A DNA stretch of 64,000 bases from Eukaryota sp. TZLM1-RC (GCA_040285825.1 JAUPSS010000006.1:744001-808000); one strand, 5' to 3'. Positions 1 through 9,699 are shown, numbered from the stretch's first letter. The notes: generated by a model from the sequence alone, not told the origin. Program-made: numbers and translations.

Positions 1-239
1 GCATTAAATCACCTTTATTTCGACCAAACGAATTCAAAGTATCTTCATCAATCAAACGGAAAAGTAATGGTTCTAAATAGGACACACTTCTATGTGATAT
101 TGACAAACAATAGAGTTGATCTCTTACCGCATCATGAACTTTTGAACGGAAAGTAGTGAAATGTTCACAATTGAATAAATGATCTGGAGAAAATTTTGAT
201 TATTAAATTTTCAAATTATGAAGCATGTTATCAGGCCAA

Positions 240-1198
240 CTCAAACAATAAAGGCGCATTGTACAAGAAAATTTTTATAAAGTTTTATTCATCAGTTGAA
301 TTATTATCCATAGTGAAATAAAATAGAATTTATAATTCATTATTTTTCTTAAACAATCACAATTGACAACAACGTACATTTTACAACCAAAACAATAAGC
401 TAATGTATAAATCACAAATATGAAAACGTCCATTTTTCTATTGATACAAATATATCTTTATATAAATAAAAATCGGTGACTATAGGAAACTCCTTTCTTC
501 AACAACACATGTTGTCAATTGACAATGAGTCCATTTCCTCTTACATAGCAAAATTTAGAGCATATCATTCAGAGTGAGCAGTGTTTTAAATTGACAACAA
601 ACCTGCTATTTTATCTAGTTCCTATTCTTATTTTAAACATCATAACATTGTCATTCTTTTAAACCAAACAGTATCATTCATTTCTCCTATATCATTATTA
701 CAACCTAATGCAATATATTTGTAGCTTTAAGCGTTGATATGGTATCAATAAATTAATGTTCATTTGTATTTGCTTTTACTATCTTTCAAGCAGTTATAAC
801 TGAATTGATTTCAAAGCCTGAATAGTTCCAGAAATTTCGGCCACATTTAAATGCATGATATAGTTGTTTCAACAATAGTAAAGGAAAGACGGAAAATTTG
901 AATGTAATTTTGAAATTTGAGATTAAAGTTGAAAGCACTGTCGAGACATAATTGATTCAAGTGATTTACTCATTTCAAATAAATTGAGTCAAGTTGATTT
1001 TAAATTAAATTCGATAATCAACGTGTCGTTGGTTTTTTGCCCCAAAAAAAAACAAAAATGTAGTCAAAAAATTAGTATCGTTAATTTTTTTTCATATTAT
1101 TTTATTTATCCCACCAAAAACAAACTACACGACAAGGTTAAAATTTTATGTCTTCATAATCTAAATTAGCCACGAAGAATTGACTGCAAGTTTTTCTT
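240..1198. repeat. Repeat R plus LINE-B 3' UTR
   Basis: No gene is seen. Bases about 279-830 form a dispersed repeat (R), also present at 1,845-2,125, 29,785-30,115, 47,290-47,845 (continuing at 52,106) and inverted at 58,850-59,330. R carries several TTGACAAC / GTTGTCAA motifs, including a perfect 14-bp palindrome TTGTCAATTGACAA near 513-528. From about 830 to 1,198 the sequence is the 3' UTR of LINE-B on the minus strand, shared with 52,130-52,455. Confidence 0.6.
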
Positions 1199-1800
1199 TC
1201 ATAAAAGCGTCCAAGAGATAACAAATCTGAAGATATTAAGGGAACAACCCATTTGAAAAATGAAAAACCATTCTGTTTTACCAAAAACTCCTCCAGTACG
1301 TTGTTTCACAATGTCAACAAAATCATCCAGAAAAGATAAAGCATGAGGTCCAAGCGTTCCAGGAAGGGAAACTACAAATGGACAAATGACATAACGAGTA
1401 TGCGATACTGCATTCAAGGATAACAATTTAACTGTATATTTGTCAATTATGGCTTTTTCGGAAACAGTTAAGTGCTTCCTACAATTTGATTGAGCCATTG
1501 ATAGAAGAACCATTACATACCTCAGTAGATCTCACATCTGTAATAATGGTAGTACCTTCAAGACCTTAAAGCATTAAATCACCTCTATTTCGACCAAACG
1601 AATTCAAAGTATCTTCATCAATCAAACGGGAAAGTAATGGTTCTAAATAGGACACACTTCTATGTGATATTGACAAACAATAGAGTTGATCTCTTACCGC
1701 ATCATGAACTTTTGAACGGAAAGTAGTGAAATGTTCACAATTGAATAAATGATTTGGAGAAAATTTTGATTATTAAATTTTCAAATTATGAAGCATGTTA
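1199..1800 (-). pseudogene. LINE-B C-terminus: CCHC finger remnant and RLE domain
   Basis: Read on the minus strand, this encodes the C-terminal part of an RLE-type non-LTR retrotransposon. The order is the second half of a CCHC finger (HLFNCEHF), a linker (VHDAVRDQL), an RLE core with FGRNRGDL followed by a TIITDVRS strand, then a helical region and a PFVVSLPGTLGPHALSFLDDF block. The stop codon is at 1199. The RGD and ITD positions correspond to the PD-(D/E)XK-like motifs of RLE domains in LINE-A (51,600) and LINE-C (57,880). A TAA in the core and a frame change near 1,500 break it, so the ORF 1199-1513 is only the last 104 codons. A second, shorter copy of its N-terminal part lies at 1-240. 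It is 5' truncated, with no RT domain attached. Confidence 0.7.
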
Positions 1801-2159
1801 TCAGGCCAACTCAAACAATAAAGGCGCATTGTACAAGAAAATTTTTATAAAGTTTTATTCATCAGTTGAATTATTATCCATAGTGAAATAAAATAGAATT
1901 TATAATTCATTATTTTTCTTAAACAATCACAATTGACAACAAAGTACATTTTACAACCAAAACAATATGCTTATGTATATATAAACAAATGTGAAAACGT
2001 CCATTTTTCTATTAATACAAATAAATCTTTATATAAATAAAAATCGGTGACTATAGGAAATTTATTTCTTCAACAAAGCATGTTGTCAATCGACAATAAG
2101 TCCATTTCCTCTTACATAGCAAAATGTAAAAGGGAATATCAGGCTAGGTATCGTTGAAG

Positions 2160-2760
2160 TAGAAAAAACAGTAGTCGTAAAGGATAAGTTTTCACTGAAT
2201 GATAGACTATAACAACTAATGGATCATAACACATTCCCATAGAGTTCTATCAAAAATTATGTTCTTTGACTGTTAGCAGATTGGTCAAGCACATAGCACC
2301 ATACGAGAAGAACTGAAACTCACATGAAAATCAGCCACATTCGAGCAGAACCAGATTGGAAAAAGATTTCTGCAAAAACACTCAATTATTTGGGTTCTTG
2401 GAAATATGACATTACATGCAAAAATTGAAAAGAATGGTAACAGGTATTGAACGGAATCACCATTTGAATAAATGGTGTAGTTCATATATTTGGATTTATT
2501 AAAAAAGCTGATAATGGTTTATCAGAAGCTCTTTGTTTTCATTTAGCTTTGGGAAATATGCTTTTGCTTCTTCAGTCAAGCTGCAGAAGTATGAACACCA
2601 ACTGGACAATGGAGAGAGAGTGCCTCTTAATCGCACCACGGCAGTGATCTTCCAAAATAGGTAATCTCCAGGTACCTTTTGCTGCCAGGCCTTTTTTATC
2701 TTGTTCTTCATGAAAGAGAAGAACTTTTACCTGTAGCATATGTGGAACAGTAGGTCATAC
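2160..2760 (-). pseudogene. Unassigned repeated coding relic (two ORF pieces)
   Basis: The minus strand has two short open stretches, 2499-2711 (70 codons) and 2285-2485 (66 codons), separated by a frame break. Both are conserved at the protein level with plus-strand 9,010-9,500 in tandem unit A (and its copies) and minus-strand 45,230-45,660. The shared segments include KLNENKELLIN followed by NYTIYSNGDSV. The repetition and frame conservation suggest a former protein-coding part of a mobile element. I recognise no domain. Confidence 0.45.
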
Positions 2761-3055
2761 CTAGGCTAATAAAAAGTTTTACCCCTGATTTCCCTGGTGG
2801 TTATAAATATTATATTCATAATTAATCTTATTTCATTATGTATCTAGTGTTTGTGGTTCGTATATGAAAATTTTTGAAAATATAATTTATGCCACACTTT
2901 TTTAAATTTTGAATTATATTTTGAATTCTGTCACACGTAAAAAAATCATAACATGTATTTTTCACAAGTAAAATCGTTCTTTATGAATTCTATCATTTTG
3001 AAAATGAATATTTGAATATCCAGCCGCGACCCGCGGGCGCGAAAATTCTTGTCAA

Positions 3056-3330
3056 TGTCACCCACGACAGGAAGTTCTACAGCAGTGATGCATGTTTTGT
3101 GGGACTTATCAACCAGGCCTAATTTTCTTTGTTATTCTGCTCTAAAATGTGGGAATATCGCTAGACTTGATGTTTTTTTTGAAACACTTATTTAAATCGG
3201 AAAAAATGCAAAGAAGATGATTGTTTTCCTTCTGGACGACGTTAATTTCAATATGCCAAAATTCACGGAACGCATTCGAGGTCGCTTTGAAGATTTTGTT
3301 TTTGTCTTAATACTAATTTCAATGAATGTA
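3056..3330 (+). pseudogene. Unassigned decayed ORF, paralogue of 45,654-45,890(-)
   Basis: The plus strand translates, with one stop and one frame change, to a segment beginning MSPTTGSSTAVMH and containing LWDLSTRPNF and MIVFLLDDVNFNM. A closely similar, less broken version is the minus-strand ORF 45654-45881. It is preceded by an unusually GC-rich run at about 3,020-3,045. The product is unknown. Its placement just upstream of the 3,436 ORF suggests both were parts of one protein, but the 55.4 kb copy of the second ORF lacks this segment. Confidence 0.4.
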
Positions 3331-3435
3331 AACAAGGAAATGCAATATTGAAGTAAAACTTTTTCTCCATAGAAAATTTCACCTTTGACCACAATCGTCT
3401 CGGAAAAAATTTTGTAGTATCCATCAACAAATTTT

Positions 3436-4074
3436 GTGAAAAGCTGCATCAAAAAAGTTTCTGAACAACACTGTTATCAGACATCATTTTTGGCTCTGGG
3501 AACATTAAATCTTCTTGGAAATTTTTTAAAGTTATCCAAAGCAGTATCAGAAATTAGTCGAAAATTTGGTTCTTCTCGTTATAATATTGATAAAATGTTT
3601 CTCAAACATATTGCTGTTATGACAATTGTTGTAGGTAATCGATCTTCGGACATTGCAGATGAACTATTTAATGAATTTCATCGTTCGTTTTTGGAGACCC
3701 TGATAGGCTTATCCCGTACACAACAGCACTCCAATCTCACTGTGAGTAGTGTTTCATCCAATGTTGACGAGGGAAAACCTTCTTGGTTTATGATCCACGC
3801 TGTGGCAGAAGAATTTGTCAAGGCAGAGGTGAACGATTATCGCTCAATTTGTCCTGTTGTGTTTATTCTACCACAGGTCGTTGATGAATTTTGTCATAAA
3901 AAAGTTGTCCTTAAATTACTTCAACATTGTTTATATCTCTTGGTAAGACGCTACAGAAGACCTCATGTTGAAGCTTCCGCTGAAATCAATGCTTTGGGTG
4001 AAAATTTTGTTAATCTGAAAAAGCAATTTGAGTCGCTGGATTTTCATCATTGTCGATGTGTACTAATTGCTTAA
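3436..4074 (+). CDS. Conserved ORF of unknown function (family U)
   Basis: A 212-codon open frame, the longest in the first 30 kb. It opens with GTG; an upstream in-frame ATG is not evident, so the true start is uncertain. The first ~135 residues recur at 55,431-55,857 with mostly conservative changes, including shared blocks such as CYQTSFLA, KLSKAVSEISRKFGSSRY, IADELF and DEGKPSWFMIHAVAE. Purifying-type conservation between two loci argues for real coding sequence. The C-terminal part (VVDEFCHKK, LLQHCLYLLVRRYRRPHVEAS) is seen only here. It is helix-rich, with no zinc-finger or DDE pattern that I recognise. It is probably part of a mobile element, since every neighbour is. Confidence 0.5.
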   Translation: MKSCIKKVSEQHCYQTSFLALGTLNLLGNFLKLSKAVSEISRKFGSSRYNIDKMFLKHIAVMTIVVGNRSSDIADELFNEFHRSFLETLIGLSRTQQHSNLTVSSVSSNVDEGKPSWFMIHAVAEEFVKAEVNDYRSICPVVFILPQVVDEFCHKKVVLKLLQHCLYLLVRRYRRPHVEASAEINALGENFVNLKKQFESLDFHHCRCVLIA

Positions 4075-4382
4075 AAGTTTTGTCGTTATGTTTCCCAAAA
4101 TGCTTCACGTTATTTAACTGACAGTCTTAATCGAGAACAATATTCGATTTCAATCAAAGAACGACCAACATTGTCAAGTGAGATGGGTGATATTTGGTGT
4201 TGCCGTTTAACAATAGTGATTATGTCACTGATGAGTAACCATTGAGGAAATTACAATTTTCCTTGATAATTTTGTTCCTGAATTGAAAAATCTTTTGAAA
4301 CCAGTGAACACATTTTGATCCAAAGATACCCATCACTGAATCCAACAAGTCCACAGTTGATAAACTAAATTATTTATGAAAA

Positions 4383-4700
4383 TTGGTTGACTTGCCAACA
4401 TACCTTACTGCTTATTTTTCGGTTTATTCTATGTCTATAAAGTTGGCACTCGAGCTTGAAGATTATGATAAGATCTATAACTTTGTGTTGAGTAAAAAAT
4501 ATCGGCATTCAGTATATTTGAATTTCTGGGTTTTTTTGAGTCTTGTGGCGGAAAAATTTGATTCAGATGGGCCAATTCGAATTATGCTAACAGAATTGAA
4601 AAAGCAATCAACTGATGATATTCAAAGTATTATTTGGTCGTCGTTTCGTAAATGGACATTGTTCCGTGACAAGAACCTCCAGTTTTCGCAACACCTATAA
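4383..4700 (+). CDS. Conserved ORF of unknown function, C-terminal fragment
   Basis: A 105-codon frame (start TTG, so probably the tail of a longer ORF) rich in aromatic residues, ending with WTLFRDKNLQFSQHL and a TAA stop at 4,698. The last ~50 codons recur, inverted, at 29,465-29,650 and 46,985-47,160, where the frame is largely kept. It lies downstream of the family U ORF and directly upstream of an LTR-like block, so it may be the 3' coding end of the same element. No domain is recognised. Confidence 0.4.
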   Translation: MVDLPTYLTAYFSVYSMSIKLALELEDYDKIYNFVLSKKYRHSVYLNFWVFLSLVAEKFDSDGPIRIMLTELKKQSTDDIQSIIWSSFRKWTLFRDKNLQFSQHL

Positions 4701-5024
4701 CCATTTTGAGTAGTGAGTTGATGACGTGTCATTGGTTCAATTAGATTATTGTTCTTTGTCATTAGTTTTCCATGTTACATTGATAAACTTCTTGTTTCGG
4801 TTTTTAATGCGAAATTCATGTGCACGAAATCCACTAGATCAACATAAGTTGTGTAAGACCCGACTTCTCTTTCAAAATTTTGATATTCTGTTCACATTTC
4901 CCAATTACGTCCAATGGCATTTTTGTTTCACTTCTATTTCGATGTATAGCTTTCCTTTATCAGCGAACCATCTGTAATAGCGATATTCATTCTCAAAGCA
5001 ACTTGTGGAGAGGATCACTCCATT
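4701..5024 (+). repeat. LTR-like block (gatgacgtg family)
   Basis: A non-coding block with the string gatgacgtgt near its left end. Related blocks occur at 31,290-31,560, inverted at 29,160-29,470 and 46,737-46,985, and more distantly at 60,912-61,058, where the block lies exactly at the end of a Gypsy integrase ORF and has LTR-like termini. The short ORFs predicted here in several frames are not conserved as protein. I interpret it as a degraded LTR/leader; its left border is not resolved. Confidence 0.4.
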
Positions 5025-5998
5025 GTGCTCAAATTCCACAAATTGCTCTCATTGATTTCGAATTTGGTTTCCATACCAATTTCGACCTCAAAGCAAAATA
5101 ACACAGTAGTTTAGCTGTTTACCAGCAAGGATCAGCACTGCTACAACTATGTGCACTTTTTGCTCCATCCCTTGATGCAGGGTCACTTCTCTATTAAATT
5201 TTACGCATGATAAACTTGCATCAGTTAGAAATGGACCAATCAGTTGAAATCTCGGCACAGCTGTAGAAGCTGAGTGTTATAAAAAAGTAATATGTTGAAA
5301 ATATGACAAAACTAATCCCTCAATCAAACCAAGCTTCATCAATTTACCCAATTACTGGGAAGCAAAACAGTTGTTTGATATCATTCGACGTGATCTAAGC
5401 TATTTTTGATGTTCTTGTTTTGTTGTTGTTAATATAACATTGGACTTGCGCATTCGCACTCAAGCCGAAGCAAATCATTTTGCCATATTGAAGGCTTTCA
5501 CTTTAATTTTTTCAGATGTAACAAACGGAGTCTTTGATTCCATTAAACAGTGAAAGGATTAAACATTCAGCATTCTCGTTGTTTGGTTTTGATTTGCCTA
5601 TTTTGTGATTGTTCTCCTGGTATGAATATTTCCAGTAATACAATTGAGGTATTTTATCAATCATAACTAATTAGTAGACGATTTAGACCATGCAAACAAG
5701 GACATTGACTTTTGGTTTTTCCTGTATGTCTTAAACCCCGGGTAATTAAAGTACATAGAAAATAAACAGATCCACCCATGAAGTATGTTCTTCATCGTCT
5801 GATTTACTTTGATGCAAAACAAAAATAGAGTATATCACAGGAACATGCATGTTGGAGGGTACATAGTGTATCTACATAACTTTTGCGAATCATCCAATCG
5901 CCTTTTCCGCTTCTGGCTATGAAACGTGACCCACGACTACGTACTTCATAACATATATAAGAGAAACCTCCAGATCCAAGAAGATGAATCCATCCCTG

Positions 5999-6310
5999 TG
6001 TTAGCCTTGGATAATATTTGCATTACTAGTTTAATTGTAAATTATTGTACAAATGCGCCCATGCGCTGAAATTGGGGTAAATCCTCATTCCCTCATGATA
6101 AATCTCATTACATTCAGGTATACTTATGTCTAACCCATCTAGATCATCAATACATGTTGGATTCACTTCGGTGGGTTAGGTTTCGTAAAATTATTTAAAC
6201 GAAAGAGATAGGGTTGGTCTCTGTAGATTCTGTGGTAATCCTGGCCACTCCATCAATGAATGACCAAACCCAGACTGCCAAATGTTCAAACAGTGGCCAT
6301 ATCAGCCACA
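5999..6310 (+). pseudogene. Gypsy LTR/leader, gag start and gag zinc knuckle (unit A)
   Basis: TGTTAGCC at 5999 matches the start of an LTR-like sequence that elsewhere follows a purine-rich tract (31,858; 56,953). 127 bp later an ATG at 6126 opens MSNPSRSSI, like the gag starts at 57,099 and 61,480, but it stops after 16 codons. At 6,213-6,310 another frame reads CRFCGNPGHSINE-stop-PNPDCQ, the same zinc knuckle as the intact one at 40,900. A TGA stands where the last Cys codon should be. The gag body between start and knuckle is deleted. Equivalent remnants are at 13,609-13,920 and 21,224-21,535, where the second Cys of the knuckle is also lost. Confidence 0.65.
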
Positions 6311-6690
6311 ACACCACCCGAAAGTAATGGGAAATCTGCAGAGGTAATTGTAACACACTCATCCAACAATTTGTATTTTTTATAAGACTGTTAACCGCAA
6401 TGCTTGGAACCCATGGGCAGCCCTCAATTGTTTACCCTTTTAGATTATTCTTACAGAAGATTAACAAAACAACTAACAATCAACTAGTCAACACCTACGC
6501 AATCTGGATTGACGAATTTCCTGCAGGAAAGAAAGATGTTAGAAAACTTAGCTCAATACTTTTCTTAAACCGTTATCATATATAATGATAAGGCATCACA
6601 GCACATCAGTATACTGTGAAAAAGTGGAACATTTAACATTTTCTGTTGAGGTAAACAATTTCAGATTTATTCGAAAATAAAGTTGATGTA
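6311..6690 (+). pseudogene. Conserved repeated segment with MPGTHGQPSIV frame (unit A)
   Basis: An open frame (6400-6585 in A; 14010-14288 in B; 21485-21769 in C; 33234-33416 in a separate, more diverged copy) contains GTHGQPSIV, TTNNQLV and TYAIWIDEFPAGK. The 33.2 kb copy differs at several bases yet keeps both this frame and an overlapping one, so the true coding frame is not certain. It lies downstream of the gag knuckle remnant and probably belongs to a retroelement polyprotein. I do not recognise the domain. Confidence 0.35.
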
Positions 6691-6821
6691 CGAATTAAAC
6701 CTACAAAGATCCAAAAGCATGAAGATTTGAATATTGCTAAAAAAATTTGTACAAATATTGCCCAACGATATTCTGTTGATCCTCATTCAGTAACTCATCG
6801 TGATGGGAATAGACAATCCAG

Positions 6822-7040
6822 ATGACACAAATTAATCCCTCAATCAAACCAGAATTTATCAATTTACCCAATTACAGGGAACCGAAAAAGTTGTCTGATA
6901 TTATTCGACGTGATCTAAGCTATTTTTGTTGTTCTTGCCACGAAGATCAAAAGCACAATGATTTGCTATTAACAAATGAGAAATTTCACTCAATTTTAAA
7001 GGGACAATTTTTCAACAACATGAACGAATTCCACATCTAA
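6822..7040 (+). CDS. Conserved short ORF, PNYREPKKLSDIIRRD family (unit A)
   Basis: A 72-codon frame with NPSIKPEFINLPNYREPKKL, then DIIRRD, a Cys-rich CCSCHEDQKHND stretch and LLTNEKFHSILKGQFF. Related but decayed versions occur earlier in the same unit (about 5,310-5,410, ending at a TGA after the tyrosine of DLSYF) and at 62,385-62,590. Two diverged copies per 7.6 kb unit plus an outside copy, with the same residues kept, mark an ancient coding module. It sits between Gypsy gag and RT remnants, so a place in a retroelement polyprotein is likely. The function is unknown. Confidence 0.4.
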   Translation: MTQINPSIKPEFINLPNYREPKKLSDIIRRDLSYFCCSCHEDQKHNDLLLTNEKFHSILKGQFFNNMNEFHI

Positions 7041-7154
7041 TATAAAAGAACAAATCAATGAAATAGACTATTGAAATAAATGCTTTGATTTCTGAAACTT
7101 TGTTTGAAAAGTTTTAATAGTTCCGAAATAAGCAAATAAATTGCCACAGATACA

Positions 7155-7325
7155 ATGAGAAAAACTTTTACACATCAATATGGTGCATTCAGAAGAACTG
7201 ATGCTGAGAGAAGTCACTGTTTAAATAATTTACGAAAACAATTGGGACATGATAGTGCCAACACTACTTTAACAGGTAAAGCAATAAACAGAATGAGGGA
7301 AAAGCATAAGTGGGTAAAGATGTAG
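7155..7325 (+). CDS. 56-codon ORF with LRKQLGHDSANTTL motif (unit A)
   Basis: ATG at 7155 to TAG at 7323-7325. The segment LRKQLGHDSANTTLT resembles box II of tyrosine recombinases (LGH-x4-TT). However, the HxLRHT box and the terminal Tyr are not convincingly present, so this may be coincidence. The frame is kept at 14,761-14,931 in unit B and broken by one extra A in unit C (22,381-22,553). Confidence 0.25.
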   Translation: MRKTFTHQYGAFRRTDAERSHCLNNLRKQLGHDSANTTLTGKAINRMREKHKWVKM

Positions 7326-7778
7326 ACAGATTAACAGCCATTCAAACAGCATTTGATTGAAGTAGTAGACATCATTGACAGTTGATGAAATACAATTTCA
7401 ACTAAAACTGATTAACATTATCTTAACCTACTTATTCGAAATAATTGGTAGTTGTAACCCTTATCACTATATCAATGAGAAGGAGGAAAACAATTATATT
7501 CGTAATACCAGTCCAGAAATGTTCTCATTTGTCAGCCAAAACTAAACGTGACCTTCTGGATTAGAAAAGTATCTCGTCATCTGTAGTTTAAATTTGTGCC
7601 TTGTTTTGACTTTATGATTTTCTTAACTCTTTTAATAAACGTCTGTTTTATTTATTTATGTTTATGACCAATAGTGCACGTAAAACAACAGCAATGACTC
7701 CAGCTGTGCTCCCTTGTCAGGAAACTTGGAATCCTTACAGAAGACTAAGTATTCTTGAACTTATAAGAGAGAAAAACT

Positions 7779-8125
7779 CATGGAAGATGAAGCCATTCCT
7801 AATCAGTTCATCCCTCCGTCCGATCTGATCTTTGCTCTATCCTCCTTAGCTGATTTAGAGGAAGCCACGTTTTGACTCAATGATGAGGACGTTCCTTCAA
7901 AGATTTGCTGTTTGAGTATCCCAAAGTATTTTCAAAGTTCCCGCCACTAAAGGAACTGAATGTCCTCCGATGAGAATCCGTTTTCATGATGAGACAAAAG
8001 TAGTATCGAAGAAGTTGCGCTATTTGCCCCCTGATAAGCTGAAATTCACTAATGAGGGAATGGACGTCCTCATCAATAATTGTTTTGCTGTCCCATAGGA
8101 TGGCTCTTGGAGCTTCCCTAACTGC
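7779..8125 (+). pseudogene. Gypsy pol: linker and RT N-terminus (unit A)
   Basis: From ATG 7779 the frame reads MEDEAIPNQFI and, after a stop and frame changes, continues as FEYPKVFSKFP and the RIRFHDETK, PPDKL and NEGMDVL blocks. These match the clearer copy at 39,459-39,870. The order 'FxxYPxIF ... HxIxxxDETK ... YxxPPxKL ... GIDVLIxxGxxxP' is the N-terminal, pre-catalytic part of Ty3/Gypsy RT. No palm domain follows. Copies lie at 15,387-15,735 and 23,009-23,357. Confidence 0.6.
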
Positions 8126-8169
8126 TAAGTACAACGCCCTGGTGAGCCGGAATAACAGAAAAACAGTTT

Positions 8170-8388
8170 ATGCTTGTTGATATCTTTATTAATCACCGGA
8201 TATTTCCTCTATTCAAACTGCAGAAACATTCATTGCATGTCCCTAGAACAGTTGAGGATGACAGCAAAGAGGTTTATTCTTCACAGATCCTTAAAACTCT
8301 TTTGCCTTTGATCATGGAAATTTGGGCTTTAGACCGTTCAATCCCTGTTACTGTTCTTGTCAACTTTTGCATTCAGTGTCGTATTTAA
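8170..8388 (+). CDS. 72-codon ORF of unknown function (unit A)
   Basis: ATG 8170 to TAA. The sequence is MLVDIFINHRIFPLF, then LHVPRTVEDDSKEVY and IMEIWALDRSIPVTVLVNFCIQ. It is identical at 15778-15996 and 23399-23617. Its last third, with the bases after the stop, resembles a segment at 9,200-9,330 of the same unit (NFC-x-QC ... LLLK-like frame), so the unit contains an internal ancient duplication. No domain is recognised. Confidence 0.35.
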   Translation: MLVDIFINHRIFPLFKLQKHSLHVPRTVEDDSKEVYSSQILKTLLPLIMEIWALDRSIPVTVLVNFCIQCRI

Positions 8389-8673
8389 CAGAATCCTGAA
8401 AATCAAGATTTTTTACTAAAATTATTTCTTAACTCGATTCTGCTCAAGGATGTGGCTGATTTTCATGCAATACTTTTCGTTTAGTGTTTTGTGCTTGACA
8501 CAATGACATGCAAAACACACTTTTTTTTGAAGCCACCAGCTCAACGAAGGTTCAACAATTCAATAAAGTGTCTAAAATGATAAATGGTACATTATTTCGA
8601 TAAACACAAAAAGCACACCGAAACTTGAAGTGCTAGTTCCACGCTTCTTGGCAGTCGGACCAGCCAACTGCGA

Positions 8674-8864
8674 GGAGCCTTTTTTAGTTGCTCGCTGACC
8701 TGTTCTCTTGAAACGCAATATTTTTAGGAGCTGTGCTCAATTTTTTCATTGCTTCTGGTCCAAGAAGTACGCCGACTGTGTACTTCAAAAGAATCTGCTA
8801 GATGAGTCAATTTTGTAATGGTATCAACAAATACACCAGCATATCTTGGTACATTGGCTCAATA
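8674..8864. repeat. Repeat Y (unit A), shared with 54,949-55,118
   Basis: About 180 bp (starting gagccttttttagttgct, ending agcatatcttggtac) shared, at clear but imperfect identity, with 54,949-55,118, where it directly precedes a Gypsy RT fragment. Counterparts lie at about 16,284-16,472 (B) and 23,905-24,090 (C). No frame is obviously preferred; the minus-strand frame VDTITKLTHLA is kept in both. Confidence 0.5.
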
Positions 8865-9009
8865 TGACAGCCAACGCCTATATTGGTGGTGGTGAAAATT
8901 TGTTTAAAAAATCAATGAGAAGCAAACGATTTCCGAGCAATATGGAGTCTCCGGTCAACAATCTTTTAATATGGCCTGAGTATTTCATTTTCTTTAGAAG
9001 ATTACTACC

Positions 9010-9500
9010 CTGATGCGATGAAAAGCACTCTCTCTCCATGGTCCAGTTGGTCTCTATGCTTCTGCAGCTTGACTAAAGAAGCAGAAGCTTATTTCACAAA
9101 GCTAAATGAAAACAAAGAGCTTCTGATCAACCCTTATCGGCTTTTTTAATAAATCCAAATTTATTAACTACACCATTTATTCAAATGGTGATTCCGTTAA
9201 ATACCTGTTACCGTTCTTTTCAATTTTTGCATGCAAAGTCATATTTCTGAGAACCCAAATTATTGAATGTTTTTGCTGAAATCTTTCCATTATTTGGTTC
9301 TGCTCAGGAATGTCGCTGATTTTCATATGGTTTTCAGTTCTTCTCGTATGGTGCTATGTGCTTGACCAATCTGCTCAGTCAAAGAATATAATTTCCGATA
9401 GAACTCTATGGGTATGTGTTATGATCCATTAGTTGTTATGGTCTATCACTCAGTGAAAACTTATCCTTTACGACTACTGTTTTATCTACCTCAACGATAC
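9010..9500 (+). pseudogene. Unassigned repeated coding relic (unit A)
   Basis: Plus-strand counterpart of the minus-strand relics at 2,160-2,760 and 45,230-45,660. KLNENKELLINPYRLF is followed, in the next frame, by NYTIYSNGDSVKYLLPFF. Present at about 16,620-17,110 (B) and 24,240-24,730 (C). Confidence 0.4.
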
Positions 9501-9699
9501 CTAGCCTGATATTCCATTCTCAATAATTTAAAAAAATAATTGAAAAAATAAAATATAATGATAATAGAGGCAGCTTTGAACCCAGTGTCTGTGCCTCACG
9601 ATAATAATTTGTACCGATGTCCTGTACAAAATAACCTGTTACTGAATCAGAACCTGCCGAGCACAGTACAAAAACAATGGTCTCTTTGCCTTGTGCTGA

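Larger units (their letters stand above)
1..2125. repeat. Direct repeat pair (1-555 and 1571-2125), LINE-B-derived
   Basis: Bases 1-555 reappear at 1571-2125 in the same orientation, about 1,570 bp apart, with only scattered substitutions and small indels. The copies stop matching just after the string cttacatagcaaaat. Each copy begins in minus-strand LINE-B coding sequence (CCHC and start of the RLE domain) and runs into repeat R at about position 279. The spacer 556-1570 holds more repeat R, the LINE-B 3' UTR and the end of the RLE domain. This looks like a local tandem duplication of about 1.57 kb whose left copy may begin outside the window. Confidence 0.75.

Noticed and set aside
1199-1513. 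Independent 104-codon host gene on the minus strand
   Set aside because: It aligns with the end of the LINE-B endonuclease domain seen at 52,455-52,742 and, more distantly, with LINE-A and LINE-C; it is a retrotransposon 3' end.
4726-5101. Two overlapping plus-strand ORFs (4726-4977, 4880-5101)
   Set aside because: The block is repeated in both orientations, and in the copies different frames are open. Its position relative to Gypsy ends elsewhere fits LTR-like non-coding sequence.
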